Assembly (NCBI RefSeq): GCF_004136315.1
Contig: NZ_CP029562.1
Span: 3,178,501-3,242,500 of the forward strand
DNA: 64,000 nt
From: Mesorhizobium sp. Pch-S
GTDB lineage: Bacteria > Pseudomonadota > Alphaproteobacteria > Rhizobiales > Rhizobiaceae
Direction: 5' to 3'
The notes under the pieces were generated by a model. It saw nothing but the letters and a program-made list of their open reading frames with translations, was not told the DNA's origin and did no database searches. Shown here piece after piece: positions 22,724 through 33,958 of the stretch; within the stretch, counting starts at the first letter, position 1; each line of letters starts with the position of its first letter. Position numbers and translations under genes: made by a program.

Positions 22724-23305
22724 ATGTTCGGCAGCGCCCGTTCAAAGCTCAAAGCCTGGATTGTTGGCGGTATCGGCACCTTCGCGGCACTCGCGGTGGG
22801 CGGCGCCCTCGGCATGTTCGACGCAGTTCAGAAACCGGTCATCGTGCTCGAGCCAGGCCAGCCAGTCGAGACCGGTCCGTGGGAAGTCAAACCCTTGCGC
22901 GCCTACACGGTCGACAAGGGTGTCTACGGCCTGCCGCTGAAAGCCGGTGAGAAGGCCCTGGTCTTCGAAGCCGAAATGAAGAACCGAACGGCGCTGTCGA
23001 GCAAGGACTACTTCACGACCTTCAAAGCGACCGGCGGCACGGACGACAGGCCCTACATCGTGCTCGTTCGTGATTCTTCGATGTCGCCGGCTCTGCAGCC
23101 CGGGCTGCCGGAGCGCATGGCCTATGTCTGGGGGTTGCCGGCAGGCGCAACGCCACCCGAACGTCTCGTGCTCGCCGTGAATGGCGAGATATACAAAAAG
23201 CGCGACAATCTTTACGGTGTGCCCGGCTGGTACAATGAACATGTCATAGGCACAGTGGCGATGCCCGTCGGAGCCGGGCCTGATACTCCGGATATCCGGC
23301 CATGA
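22724..23305 (+). CDS. Unrecognised membrane-anchored protein, cassette gene 1
   Basis: 193 residues. One N-terminal membrane helix (KAWIVGGIGTFAALAVGGAL) is followed by an extracytoplasmic beta-rich-looking domain with VLEPGQPVETGPWEVKPLRA and KALVFEAEMKNRTALSSKDY. The pattern of an external domain with a mid-protein AEMKNRT resembles DUF4352-like immunoglobulin folds, but this is a guess. First gene of a three-gene operon (22724-24474) divergent from the flippase. Its stop overlaps the next start as ATGA. Function unknown. Confidence 0.75.
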   Translation: MFGSARSKLKAWIVGGIGTFAALAVGGALGMFDAVQKPVIVLEPGQPVETGPWEVKPLRAYTVDKGVYGLPLKAGEKALVFEAEMKNRTALSSKDYFTTFKATGGTDDRPYIVLVRDSSMSPALQPGLPERMAYVWGLPAGATPPERLVLAVNGEIYKKRDNLYGVPGWYNEHVIGTVAMPVGAGPDTPDIRP

Positions 23306-23880
23306 TGCGGCGGGTCGCCAATGTTGCGGTTCTGCTGATTGCCGCACTGCTTTGCTTCGGCATGCAGACAAGCAAGCCGCACTATGCCGATCTGACGGCC
23401 CCAATTCCAGTCTACGGCAAGATCGGTGAGACGATCCAAACACGGACATTCGATATTGCGGTCGACAAGGTCGTCTTTGCCCGTACGCTGAAATTCGACC
23501 GGTTCGGCCAGAAGAAACTGCTCACGACGGGCGGCATCTGGGCCATCGTGACTGCCAGGCTGGACGCGAGAAACCGTTCGGCAATGGTTGCAGCCGCGAC
23601 CTGGCAAGGGCCCGATGGTCTCAACTATCGGGCTACCGAGCGCACCTCGCTTGCGGCCGGTGCGTTGCCTGTCGCGCTGGACCCGGGCGTGACCGGCAGG
23701 ACGAGGCTGGTGTTCGAGATACTGCCCTCGCAGGCTGTCGGTGCCATGCTGCTTGTATCCGGCAAGCTGGCTGGGCCGCTCGATTCGGAAGCGCGGATTG
23801 CGCTTGGAGCAGTCCCCGCGCAGGCCGATGGCCTACCGGATAGCACGATCGAAACCTATGAACTCAGCGACGCATTCTGA
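23302..23880 (+). CDS. Unrecognised exported protein, cassette gene 2
   Basis: 192 residues with a signal-like N-terminus (RRVANVAVLLIAALLCFGMQ), then an extracytoplasmic domain with VYGKIGETIQTRTFDIAVDK and LTTGGIWAIVTARLDARNRS. The segment order (an early strand block, then GIWAIVTARLDARNRS) is similar in spirit to gene 1 (EAEMKNRTAL) and gene 3 (VLVDLTVTVGETD), suggesting three divergent paralogues. The first two ATGs (23302, 23305) are both possible. No family recognised. Confidence 0.75.
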   Translation: MMRRVANVAVLLIAALLCFGMQTSKPHYADLTAPIPVYGKIGETIQTRTFDIAVDKVVFARTLKFDRFGQKKLLTTGGIWAIVTARLDARNRSAMVAAATWQGPDGLNYRATERTSLAAGALPVALDPGVTGRTRLVFEILPSQAVGAMLLVSGKLAGPLDSEARIALGAVPAQADGLPDSTIETYELSDAF

Positions 23881-23889
23881 GGACCTGTC

Positions 23890-24474
23890 TTGAGCAGCGC
23901 GGCACGGCCAATCGATGAAACAGGGAGTGAGCGTACGCCGTCAGAAAGACGCTGGTGGCTGCGCAGCCTGCTGGCACTGATCGTGCTGGTCCCGGCAGCG
24001 CTGGCAGTAATGTCGTATGACGACGTCAAGGAGCTGCTCGGCAACCAGGATTTTTTTGCCAAGGACGTTGCCTGGGGCAAGAAAGTCCGTTTCGGCGGCA
24101 GCGATTGGCAATTGACCGACCTGCGCGCCGCGCTCGGGCGTGCCGACATCCCGCCGGAGGTGGTTCCGGTGCTGGTCGACCTCACGGTGACCGTCGGCGA
24201 GACCGACCTGCAGTCCCTGTGGTTGAGTTGCAAGATCATGCTCATCGACGCAGCCGGCCGCCGCTGGTTGCCGACCGCCGCAGTGTCTTTCAGGCAGACC
24301 GACGACGTCATGACCTGCAATTCGGCAATCTTCTCCGGTGCCAAAAGCGGCGATGCGCTGAAGATCCGCGAGACCTTCCTGGTGCCGAAGGACGCCACCG
24401 CAACCATCCGGCCGGCGGTGGGCGTAGCCAGTGAGCGGCCGGGTTTCCTGCTGTTCCAGCGACCGCAGAACTGA
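23890..24474 (+). CDS. Unrecognised membrane-anchored protein, cassette gene 3
   Basis: 194 residues. A charged N-terminus is followed by one membrane helix (LLALIVLVPAALAVMSY) and an extracytoplasmic domain with VAWGKKVRFGGSDWQLTDLR and VLVDLTVTVGETDLQSLWLS. The start is TTG 23890, with GAGGA 7 bases upstream. Last gene of the three-gene operon. It ends 5 bases before the end of the convergent membrane-protein gene. No family recognised. Confidence 0.72.
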   Translation: MSSAARPIDETGSERTPSERRWWLRSLLALIVLVPAALAVMSYDDVKELLGNQDFFAKDVAWGKKVRFGGSDWQLTDLRAALGRADIPPEVVPVLVDLTVTVGETDLQSLWLSCKIMLIDAAGRRWLPTAAVSFRQTDDVMTCNSAIFSGAKSGDALKIRETFLVPKDATATIRPAVGVASERPGFLLFQRPQN

Positions 24475-24479
24475 GCCGG

Positions 24480-25772
24480 CTAGACAGGCTCGCTGACACC
24501 TGCCGCCGGCGCGCGCTTCGGCAAGGCAAAAGCACATTCCAGAACGGCGGCCAGCAGGCATATCCGCAGGGGCTCGACCAGAATGCCGGTTGAGCTGTCC
24601 TGGAACGGGCTGCCGAACAAGAACGTCACGCCATTTGCCAGCACCTGCCAGCTATCGAGCTCATGCGGGCCGATCAGCCGTGTTGCGCCCAGCCAGGCCC
24701 AGGCCGCCGCCCAGTCGATCAGCCGATAGCCGACGATCAGGACGACCATCAGCAGCACGCCGGAACTCAGGGTCAGGCGTACGCCGTTGGCGATCGGCAG
24801 ATAGCGCGAGCGATAACCGCTGATGAAGTGTTCGACGAAGTCGCGCAGGAATTTCGGGATCGCCCTGTAGCGCTCGCCAAGGCGCTCGACACGCTGGTGG
24901 ACGCGCATCAGTTCCTTGTCGTCGCGCACGTCATAGCCATAGATCAGTGCGGCAAGCACCAGCCAGATGACCGGCACGAGCATATAGAAGAACAAATTGA
25001 TCAATGTGGTTGAGGCGCCGGCAGGCGTCATTTCCACCGATACTATCGGCGCTGCCGCAATGGCGCTGCCGACCGGCGTAGCGATGCCCTCCATTGCTGC
25101 CTGAAAAAGAGAACCGATGTTGCGGCTCATCACCCAGGAGAGGACGTCATCCTTCCAGCGGCTGATGACGTAGATACCGATGAAGATCCAGTTGGTCTCA
25201 CAGATGACGACGATGATCTGCCAGGCAGAGGAAGCGCCGCCGCGTTTCTGCATTTCCTTGGCGCCACGCCGGATCAGCCAGGAAATGGCGACGGAAAACA
25301 GCAGCCAGCGCGAGTCCAGCACGTCGAGTACATTTCCAGACTCGCCGAATGGGGCCAGGGCAAGAGCTGCACGCGAATATTGCCGCACCGTATCGCTGAG
25401 GAAGCCCCAGGCGGCATAGTAGGCGAAGAACGGCAGCAGGGCGACGGTGACCATTCTGGCGAGCCGAGCGCTGCCGCTGCCGCCAGGCTCCTCAACGCTG
25501 TTGCCGCTGGCGGCCGCCTGGGCGGCGCGTACGGCAGGCAAAGCTGGCCGCAATGTCTGGAACATGGCAACCGTGACGACGAGCTGGGAGAGAGCCACCA
25601 GTGTCAGCAGCGCAAGGCCCGCCATGTGGTTGGCGATTGCAACATGCGTTGCCAGCCGCATGAACAGGCCGTTGGCGACCAGTCCAAGCAGCACCAATGC
25701 GATGAGTTGCGGCCAGAAACGCCAGAGCAGGCGCAGCGTCAGTCCGATCGGCCTTGCGATCTCAGCAAGCAT
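24480..25772 (-). CDS. Unrecognised multi-pass membrane protein
   Basis: 430 residues with about eight hydrophobic segments, at roughly 10-35, 45-70, 105-125, 150-165, 185-205, 260-290, 345-365 and 405-420. A charged cytoplasmic loop (YGYDVRDDKELMRVHQRVER, LGERYRAIPKFLRDFVEHFI) lies between the sixth and seventh. No catalytic motif was seen. It is convergent with the three-gene operon 22724-24474, with only 5 bases between stops, so the four may form one functional locus. No family recognised. Confidence 0.75.
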   Translation of the reverse strand: MLAEIARPIGLTLRLLWRFWPQLIALVLLGLVANGLFMRLATHVAIANHMAGLALLTLVALSQLVVTVAMFQTLRPALPAVRAAQAAASGNSVEEPGGSGSARLARMVTVALLPFFAYYAAWGFLSDTVRQYSRAALALAPFGESGNVLDVLDSRWLLFSVAISWLIRRGAKEMQKRGGASSAWQIIVVICETNWIFIGIYVISRWKDDVLSWVMSRNIGSLFQAAMEGIATPVGSAIAAAPIVSVEMTPAGASTTLINLFFYMLVPVIWLVLAALIYGYDVRDDKELMRVHQRVERLGERYRAIPKFLRDFVEHFISGYRSRYLPIANGVRLTLSSGVLLMVVLIVGYRLIDWAAAWAWLGATRLIGPHELDSWQVLANGVTFLFGSPFQDSSTGILVEPLRICLLAAVLECAFALPKRAPAAGVSEPV

Positions 25773-25994
25773 ATCAACCTCGCGACGCCCCCGCCGCCTT
25801 TTAGCAAAGTTTCAGGGAATGTCTTCCCTCGGCGACTGCCGCAGCAGTCGCCTGCTGACAGTCTGTGGAGAAAGGCTGTCGCGAAAGTCGGTGCCCATTC
25901 TCGAAAAGCTGATTGGACCAGGAGGAACAAAAGCCGGCCGGTCGCCATTGAAAAACAGTCGGGAGCGATGGGAGCCGGCACGGAGGAAAGCACG

Positions 25995-26366
25995 ATGAAA
26001 ATCGCATTCAGTATCACGCTGGCGGCCCTGATCGTGGGGCAATCGGCCGGAACGCTGTCAGCCGAACCTCTGAACACCATGGGAGAGGTTGGATCTGCTC
26101 TGCAGAGCTGCTGGGATCCGCCCATCGGTGCGGCGAAAGGTTCGATCACGCTGCAATTCAGCTTCAAGCGCGATGGAACATTGATCGGCCAACCCAAGGC
26201 GACCAGCATCCGTGTCGACGGTGACGCCGACCAGCGCAAGAAGCTGGTTCAGGCGGCGACTGAAGCCGTTCAGAAATGCGTCCCGCTCACCTTTGCGCCG
26301 AAACTGGCGGACGGCATGGCAGGGACCGTCTTCACCCTGCAACTTGCATCACCAAAGCCGCAATAG
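25995..26366 (+). CDS. Exported protein with TonB/TolA C-terminal-like domain
   Basis: 123 residues. The signal peptide MKIAFSITLAALIVGQSAGT ends near LSAEP. Then SALQSCWDPPIGAAKGSITL, QFSFKRDGTLIGQPKATSIR and AVQKCVPLTFAPKLADGMAG follow, resembling the periplasmic C-terminal domain of TolA/TonB-type proteins (Cys-Trp then a beta hairpin with RDG). It has no transmembrane anchor or proline linker, so it is not a full transducer. Two Cys could form a disulfide. The start follows GGAGGAAAG. Convergent with secA. Confidence 0.7.
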   Translation: MKIAFSITLAALIVGQSAGTLSAEPLNTMGEVGSALQSCWDPPIGAAKGSITLQFSFKRDGTLIGQPKATSIRVDGDADQRKKLVQAATEAVQKCVPLTFAPKLADGMAGTVFTLQLASPKPQ

Positions 26367-26398
26367 CGGCGCCTGACCAGCGCCATGACGCCTGGCGA

Positions 26399-29125
<2,727 letters not shown>

Positions 29126-29365
29126 TCAATGGTCCTTTCGCTTGCAATCCAGGGCGCGGATGCGGATGCGGAGGCATCCTGCAGACCCGCTTGAACGGAA
29201 AAACACCAAAAAGCGCCCGGAAAACGGTTCTGGACGCCAAGTGGTTGGACAGATAAGAGGGGGCACAATCGATGTCAACGCTGCGTTACTGACCCGCGGA
29301 ACGCCTAATTCTGCCACATTCCGGCTGATCAAAAGACCCAATCATCCTCATCGGAGCTCTTTCGC

Positions 29366-30286
29366 ATGACCTTGTTGTTTCGCCGCGCGTCGCTTGCCAG
29401 CCTCGGTCTGGCTATCGGCCTGTCGGCTCTGGCCGTTTCGCCGCTCGCTGCCCAGGAAACCAAACCGGCAGATGCTGCCGCGGCTCCGGCTCCTGCGCCG
29501 GTCGACCCCAACGCGGTCATCGCCACCGTGGACGGCAAGCCGATTACCGAAGCGGATCTGACGCTTGCCGAGGGTGAACTGTCGCGCCAGTTCGCGCAGC
29601 TTCCTGCCGAGCAGCGCCGCGCGGCCGCATTGTCGGCTGCCATCGAGATCAAGGTTCTTTCGGCCAAGGCCATCGCCGACGGGCTCGACAAGGATCCCGA
29701 ATTCCAGCGTCGCGTGGCCTTCCTGCAGCAGCGGGCGCTGCACGGCGAACTGGTCGAGAAGGAAGTGGTCGGCAAGATCACCGACGCCGAAATCCGGGCT
29801 CGCTACGACAAGGAAATCGCGGCACAGCCGCCGGTCAATGAAGTGCACGCCCGTCACATTCTCGTGAAGACCAAGGAAGAAGCGGACGCCATCGTCAAGA
29901 AGCTCGACGCCGGCGAGGACTTCCAGAAGCTCGCCAACGAGAACACGAAGGATCCGAGCGGCAAGACCAATGGCGGCGATCTCGGCTTCTTCGGCCCGGG
30001 CCAGATGGTGCCGGAGTTCGAGAAGGCGGCAATGGCGCTGGAAGTCGGCAAGTACACCAAGGAGCCGGTGCAGACGCAGTTCGGCTGGCACATCATCAAG
30101 CTCGAGGACAAGCGCCAGCAGCAGCCGCCGGCCTTCGACCAGGTCAAGGACCAGGCCAAGTCGGCGGTCATCCGCGACAAGTATTTCGAGGCCGTCAAGG
30201 AAGCCCGCAAGGCCGCCAAGGTCGAGATTCCCGATGAGAATCTGCGCAAGGCCGTCGAAGCGGCTGAAGGCAGCGCCGGCAAATAG
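29366..30286 (+). CDS. Periplasmic peptidyl-prolyl isomerase, parvulin type
   Basis: 306 residues. A signal peptide (about 1-29, ending LAVSPLAAQE) and an Ala/Pro-rich linker precede a SurA-like N-terminal helical region (VIATVDGKPITEADLTLAEG). The parvulin rotamase domain (about 155-250) has VHARHILVKTKEEADAIVKK, SGKTNGGDLGFFGPGQMVPE and TQFGWHIIKLEDKR. It assists folding of exported proteins, which fits its place opposite secA. An intrinsic terminator follows at 30326-30360. Confidence 0.93.
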   Translation: MTLLFRRASLASLGLAIGLSALAVSPLAAQETKPADAAAAPAPAPVDPNAVIATVDGKPITEADLTLAEGELSRQFAQLPAEQRRAAALSAAIEIKVLSAKAIADGLDKDPEFQRRVAFLQQRALHGELVEKEVVGKITDAEIRARYDKEIAAQPPVNEVHARHILVKTKEEADAIVKKLDAGEDFQKLANENTKDPSGKTNGGDLGFFGPGQMVPEFEKAAMALEVGKYTKEPVQTQFGWHIIKLEDKRQQQPPAFDQVKDQAKSAVIRDKYFEAVKEARKAAKVEIPDENLRKAVEAAEGSAGK

Positions 30287-30325
30287 GCTGCGACTTTCGC
30301 CTGCCTGGCGACTGGATTTTCAAGG

Positions 30326-30360
30326 AGCGGTGCCCGCAGGGGCGCCGCTTCTTTTCTTTT
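30326..30360 (+). terminator. Intrinsic terminator of the parvulin gene
   Basis: AGCGGTGCCC (30326-30335) pairs with GGGCGCCGCT (30340-30349), one wobble, over a 4-base loop, followed by TTCTTTTCTTTT. A standard Rho-independent terminator about 40 bases after the stop. Confidence 0.88.
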
Positions 30361-30376
30361 GGATGACGGGATCAGC

Positions 30377-31003
30377 TCAGGTCTTGATGCCGTGGACGAT
30401 GATCCGGACCGCGGCCCGGATCCTGCCCTCATCTTCGTCCAGGCGTCCCGTCAGAAGACGGACCCACGCATAGGACGACACCATGTCCGCCACCTGCAGC
30501 GGGTCGACGTCGTCACCGACTTCGCCACGCGCCTTGGCGCGTTCGGTTATCTTGCCCTGTTCGACGCGGCGGCTGGCCGCATAGGCGGTGAGTGCCTTCG
30601 CGGCGGCTTCGTCCGACTGCGCTTCGGCGATGATCGAGCGGAAGATCGATCCCGAAGGGGTGTCGCGCCAATGCGCGAGCAAGCCCGACAGGAATCCGAC
30701 GAGGTCACCCTCCAGATCCCCTGTGTCTGGATAGTCGAGATGCTTCTGGCGTTGATACACGTCGATCAACAGTGCAGCCTTGCTCGGCCACCAGCGATAG
30801 ATGGTGGGTTTGCCGGCGCGGGCACGCCGCGCCACCGCCTCGATGGAAAAGCCGGAATAGCCGTCTTCCCGGAGTACGGCTTCGGCCGCCTCCAGGATGG
30901 CCTCGGCGCTGGCAGGGTTGCGCCGGGCGCCGATTGAACGGCGGGCCTTTCCTTCGCTTGCGGTCAACGCGTCCACGCTCCTCGAAATTTCGCCGGCAAC
31001 CAT
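30377..31003 (-). CDS. TetR/AcrR family transcriptional regulator
   Basis: 208 residues. A Ser/Arg-rich N-terminus is followed by the TetR helix-turn-helix (about 30-78): AILEAAEAVLREDGYSGFSI, EAVARRARAGKPTIYRWWPS, KAALLIDVY. The C-terminal ligand domain (TetR_C) contains SIFRSIIAEAQSDEAAAKAL and ADMVSSYAWVRLLTGRL. It is divergent from a small membrane protein gene. Tandem operator-like sites at 31021-31062 suggest that it represses that gene and perhaps itself. The inducer is unknown. Confidence 0.9.
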   Translation of the reverse strand: MVAGEISRSVDALTASEGKARRSIGARRNPASAEAILEAAEAVLREDGYSGFSIEAVARRARAGKPTIYRWWPSKAALLIDVYQRQKHLDYPDTGDLEGDLVGFLSGLLAHWRDTPSGSIFRSIIAEAQSDEAAAKALTAYAASRRVEQGKITERAKARGEVGDDVDPLQVADMVSSYAWVRLLTGRLDEDEGRIRAAVRIIVHGIKT

Positions 31004-31013
31004 ACATCAACTC

Positions 31014-31044
31014 TTGACGAAACGAAACGGAGCGTTCTATATAT
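31014..31044 (+). promoter_or_regulatory. Sigma-70-type promoter of the small membrane protein gene
   Basis: TTGACG (31014-31019), 18 bases, TATATA(T) (31038-31044). The spacer contains the first operator copy, so repressor binding would block this promoter. Confidence 0.65.
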
Positions 31045-31062
31045 GTAACGAAACGTATCGTT
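31021..31062. promoter_or_regulatory. Tandem TetR operators between the regulator and its target
   Basis: Two 16-base sites, AACGAAACGGAGCGTT (31021-31036) and AACGAAACGTATCGTT (31047-31062), start 26 bases apart. The second is a near-perfect palindrome (one mismatched pair) and the first keeps the AACG/CGTT ends. Both continue as CT. They flank the -10 element, as expected for repression. Confidence 0.72.
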
Positions 31063-31077
31063 CTTATGGAGACTGTC

Positions 31078-31332
31078 ATGTCCAGCGCGAACTCGTCGCC
31101 GGCCGTCACTCAACCCCGGTTTTCCCGGCATCGCTTCGCACTGCTCGTGCTGGCCGGCGTTTATCCGCTCATCACCACGATCCTCTATGTGCTGGCACCG
31201 CTGACGGAAGAGTGGGAAATCTGGCAGCGCACGCTGGTCATCGCGCCGACCATGGTGTCGGCGATGATCTGGGGCCTGATACCGACTGTCCACCGCGTGT
31301 TTGGCCGGTTCATCAATCCGGTAGCGGGTTAG
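31078..31332 (+). CDS. Small two-helix membrane protein, TetR-linked
   Basis: 84 residues with two membrane helices ([20 protein letters not shown] and [20 protein letters not shown]), the linker having [10 protein letters not shown]. It is divergent from the TetR gene and behind its operators, so it is the probable regulated target. The ATG at 31078 has GGAGA 5 bases upstream; ATG 31066 is an alternative giving four more residues. No named family recognised; similar small proteins often sit beside TetR genes in rhizobia. Confidence 0.75.
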   Translation: MSSANSSPAVTQPRFSRHRFALLVLAGVYPLITTILYVLAPLTEEWEIWQRTLVIAPTMVSAMIWGLIPTVHRVFGRFINPVAG

Positions 31333-31432
31333 AGCGGGCGCGGCGGCGGTTGTCAGAAAACGCCTTGCGAAGGCTCGCGCTATCGGGCAAACGGAGCGTA
31401 CCTTCCCGTTTACCGGACCGCCGAGGTTCCTT

Positions 31433-32673
31433 ATGTCCGCTACGATTTCCCCGCTCGCTCCCAAGAAATATCCCAAGATGCCGGCGATCGAGGGGGTACG
31501 CATCGCGACAGCCGAAGCAGGTATCAAATACAAGAACCGTACTGATCTCCTGACGATGGTGTTCGATCCCGGCACCGCCGTTGCCGGCGTGTTCACCCGC
31601 TCGAAATGCCCGTCGGCTCCAGTCGACTTGTGCCGGGAGAATCTCGGCCAGGGCAAGGCCCGTGTGCTGGTGGTCAATTCCGGCAACGCCAACGCCTTCA
31701 CCGGGAAAAAAGGTCGCGAGACGACGTCGATGACCGCCGCCGCCGCCGCCAAGGCTGTCGGCTGCGGCGCGGATGAGGTTTTCCTGGCTTCGACCGGCGT
31801 GATCGGCGAACCACTTGATCCAGGCAAATACAGCCATCTCCTGGCCGGAATGGCCAAGGAGGCGCGCCCGGACCAGTGGGCCAGGCAGCCAAAGCGATCA
31901 TGACCACGGATACCTATCCGAAACTGGTCACGGCCACGGTCAGGCTGGGTGATGTCGATGTGACGCTCAATGGTATCGCCAAAGGTGCCGGCATGATCGC
32001 ACCGGACATGGCGACGATGCTGTCTTTTGTCGCGACCGATGCTCCGATCGCCGCCCCGGTGCTGCAGGATCTGCTCTCCAGAGGGACTGCCAAGACATTC
32101 AATGCGGTGACGGTGGATAGCGATACCTCGACCAGCGACACGCTGCTTTTGTTCGCGACCGGCGCGGCCGCCAAACGTGGCGCTCCCGAGATCACGGATG
32201 CCAAGGATGCACGCCTCGGCGTCTTTCGCCGCGCCCTGAACAAGATGCTGAAGACGCTCGCCATCCAGGTGGTGCGTGACGGCGAAGGGGCCCGCAAGCA
32301 GATCGAAGTCACTGTGACCGGGGCGAAGTCGGCGCGTTCGGCCAAGCGTATTGCGCTGTCCATCGCCAACTCGCCGCTTGTGAAGACCGCGGTTGCCGGC
32401 GAGGATGCCAACTGGGGCCGGGTCGTCATGGCGGTCGGCAAGGCTGGCGAACCCGCCGATCGCGACAGGCTGGCGATCTGGTTCGGCGACAATCGCCTTG
32501 CCGTCGATGGCGAGCGCGACTCGGCCTATTCGGAAGCAGCCACCTCGGCCTACATGAAACGCGACAGCATCGTCATTCGCGCGGATATCGGCATAGGCAG
32601 CGGCAAGGCGACGGTGTGGACCTGCGATCTCACCAAGGAATATGTTGCCATCAATGGCGACTACCGGAGCTGA
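31433..32673 (+). pseudogene. argJ: argJ, bifunctional ornithine acetyltransferase/N-acetylglutamate synthase, with a frameshift
   Basis: The first 150 or so residues (from ATG 31433: [20 protein letters not shown] ... [20 protein letters not shown]) run up to DQWA near 31882. The rest continues one frame back from about 31885 ([52 protein letters not shown]) to the normal C-terminus. Restoring one base at 31883-31884 (gcc-xag-gca) gives an intact protein of about 413 residues with the self-cleavage site Ala-Thr in DMATML. ArgJ makes N-acetylglutamate and ornithine in arginine synthesis. Neither fragment should work alone. A sequencing or assembly error is as likely as a true mutation. Confidence 0.88.
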
Positions 32674-33451
32674 TTTGTCGAACCCGCAGCATCCTGCCAC
32701 TGTCCTGGCAAAGGTCCGCCGCTACGAGGCGGCAGGCTTTCGCGCGTGGCCGGCGGCAGCTGCGCACTATGACGGTACCTGGGTGGTGCGGTTGACGGCC
32801 GGCCATCCAGCCAAACGGCTGAATTCGATCAATCCGCTCGACCCGAACGATGTTCATCACCTGCCCGAACGCATCGCGCGTGCCGGCAGGCGCTTCGAAG
32901 CTTACGGGCGGCCGCTGACCTTCCGTGTTTCACCGCTGGCGGGAGCCGCTCTTTCGCGGCATCTCGACGCCGAGGGGTGGTCGCGCTTCGGAGAGTCGCT
33001 GGTCATGCGCATGCCGCTCGCAAAGGCGCCTGTCGATGATGTCCTCGATCAGATACCCCTCAAGGACATCAGCCGCTTCGTTTCGGCGACGCTGAAAGTG
33101 CATGGCGCCGCCGCTTCGCTGCGGCCGGGCCTTTCGGAAATCATCGGCGCGATCCAGCCCGAGGCTGGATTGTTCGCGCTGGAGCGCGGTGACGAGGCGA
33201 TGGCGACGCTGATATGCGTGCATGACGGCGATCTGGCCGGCTTGTTCGAGATTGCCACGGACAAGGCCGTGCGGCGGCAGGGATACGGCCGACAGCTGGT
33301 GTTGTCGGCCCTGAAATGGGCGCGGCTGCGCGGCGCCCGCGAGGCCTGGCTGCAGGTCGAGGCAGACAATGCCCCGGCGCTTGCGCTCTATCATGGCCTC
33401 GGCTTCGAGGAAGTCTATCGTTACCACTACAGGCAACCAGCCGTCGCATGA
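32654..33451 (+). CDS. GNAT family N-acetyltransferase
   Basis: About 265 residues. The N-terminal half is a degenerate GNAT-like domain ([40 protein letters not shown]). The C-terminal half carries the acetyl-CoA motif: [20 protein letters not shown], then [20 protein letters not shown] and YRYHYR. This is the usual neighbour of argJ and mutT in rhizobia; its substrate is unknown. ATG 32654 overlaps the argJ end by 20 bases; TTG 32675 after GGAG is an alternative. It overlaps mutT by 4 bases. Confidence 0.88.
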   Translation: MATTGADLSNPQHPATVLAKVRRYEAAGFRAWPAAAAHYDGTWVVRLTAGHPAKRLNSINPLDPNDVHHLPERIARAGRRFEAYGRPLTFRVSPLAGAALSRHLDAEGWSRFGESLVMRMPLAKAPVDDVLDQIPLKDISRFVSATLKVHGAAASLRPGLSEIIGAIQPEAGLFALERGDEAMATLICVHDGDLAGLFEIATDKAVRRQGYGRQLVLSALKWARLRGAREAWLQVEADNAPALALYHGLGFEEVYRYHYRQPAVA

Positions 33452-33870
33452 GCTCCGAATCGTCCAAACCGAAGCGGCTGCTTCTGGTCGTTGCCTGTGC
33501 GCTGGTCGACGCCGACGGCCGCGTGCTGATCGCGCAGCGGCCTGAAGGCAAGCAGCTTGCCGGCTTGTGGGAATTCCCGGGTGGCAAGGTTGAACCAGGC
33601 GAAACACCGGAAGATTGCCTCGTGCGCGAACTTCGCGAGGAACTCGGCATCGAAACCAAGACGGCCTGCCTTGCGCCGCTGACCTTCGCCAGCCACAGCT
33701 ACGACGACTTTCATCTCCTGATGCCCCTTTACGTCTGCCGCCGCTTCTGGGGGACTCCGCAGCCGAAGGAAGCGCAGGCGCTGAAATGGGTTCGTCCGAA
33801 GCAGATGCGCGACTATCCGATGCCACCGGCGGATGCGCCGCTTATCCCTTTCCTGATCGATCTGCTCTGA
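33448..33870 (+). CDS. mutT: Nudix hydrolase MutT, 8-oxo-dGTP diphosphatase
   Basis: 140 residues. The Nudix box is GGKVEPGETPEDCLVRELRE followed by ELGI, matching GX5EX7REUXEEXGU. The N-terminus LLLVVACALVDADGRVLIAQ RPEGKQLAGLWEFPGG is the MutT type. It removes oxidised dGTP from the nucleotide pool. The ATG overlaps the GNAT stop as ATGA, so the genes are coupled. Confidence 0.93.
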   Translation: MSSESSKPKRLLLVVACALVDADGRVLIAQRPEGKQLAGLWEFPGGKVEPGETPEDCLVRELREELGIETKTACLAPLTFASHSYDDFHLLMPLYVCRRFWGTPQPKEAQALKWVRPKQMRDYPMPPADAPLIPFLIDLL

Positions 33871-33885
33871 TCGCCACAATTAGCG

Positions 33886-33900
33886 TTAACAGAGGTTTAA
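33886..33900 (+). promoter_or_regulatory. CtrA-type binding box
   Basis: TTAA-CAGAGGT-TTAA matches the CtrA consensus TTAA-N7-TTAA exactly. It lies about 60 bases upstream of the small membrane protein gene and about 460 bases upstream of the Flp pilin. A 15-base match with 8 fixed positions can arise by chance, but CtrA is known to control pilin genes in Caulobacter. Confidence 0.5.
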
Positions 33901-33958
33901 TCCACTCGTGAAAGAGTAATCCCGGGGCTACGGCAAGGTGCCGTCTTGGGGTTGACGC

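Noticed and set aside
31876..31903. Programmed -1 frameshifting in argJ
   Set aside because: No heptanucleotide slip site or obvious downstream stimulator was seen, and ArgJ is not known to use frameshifting.
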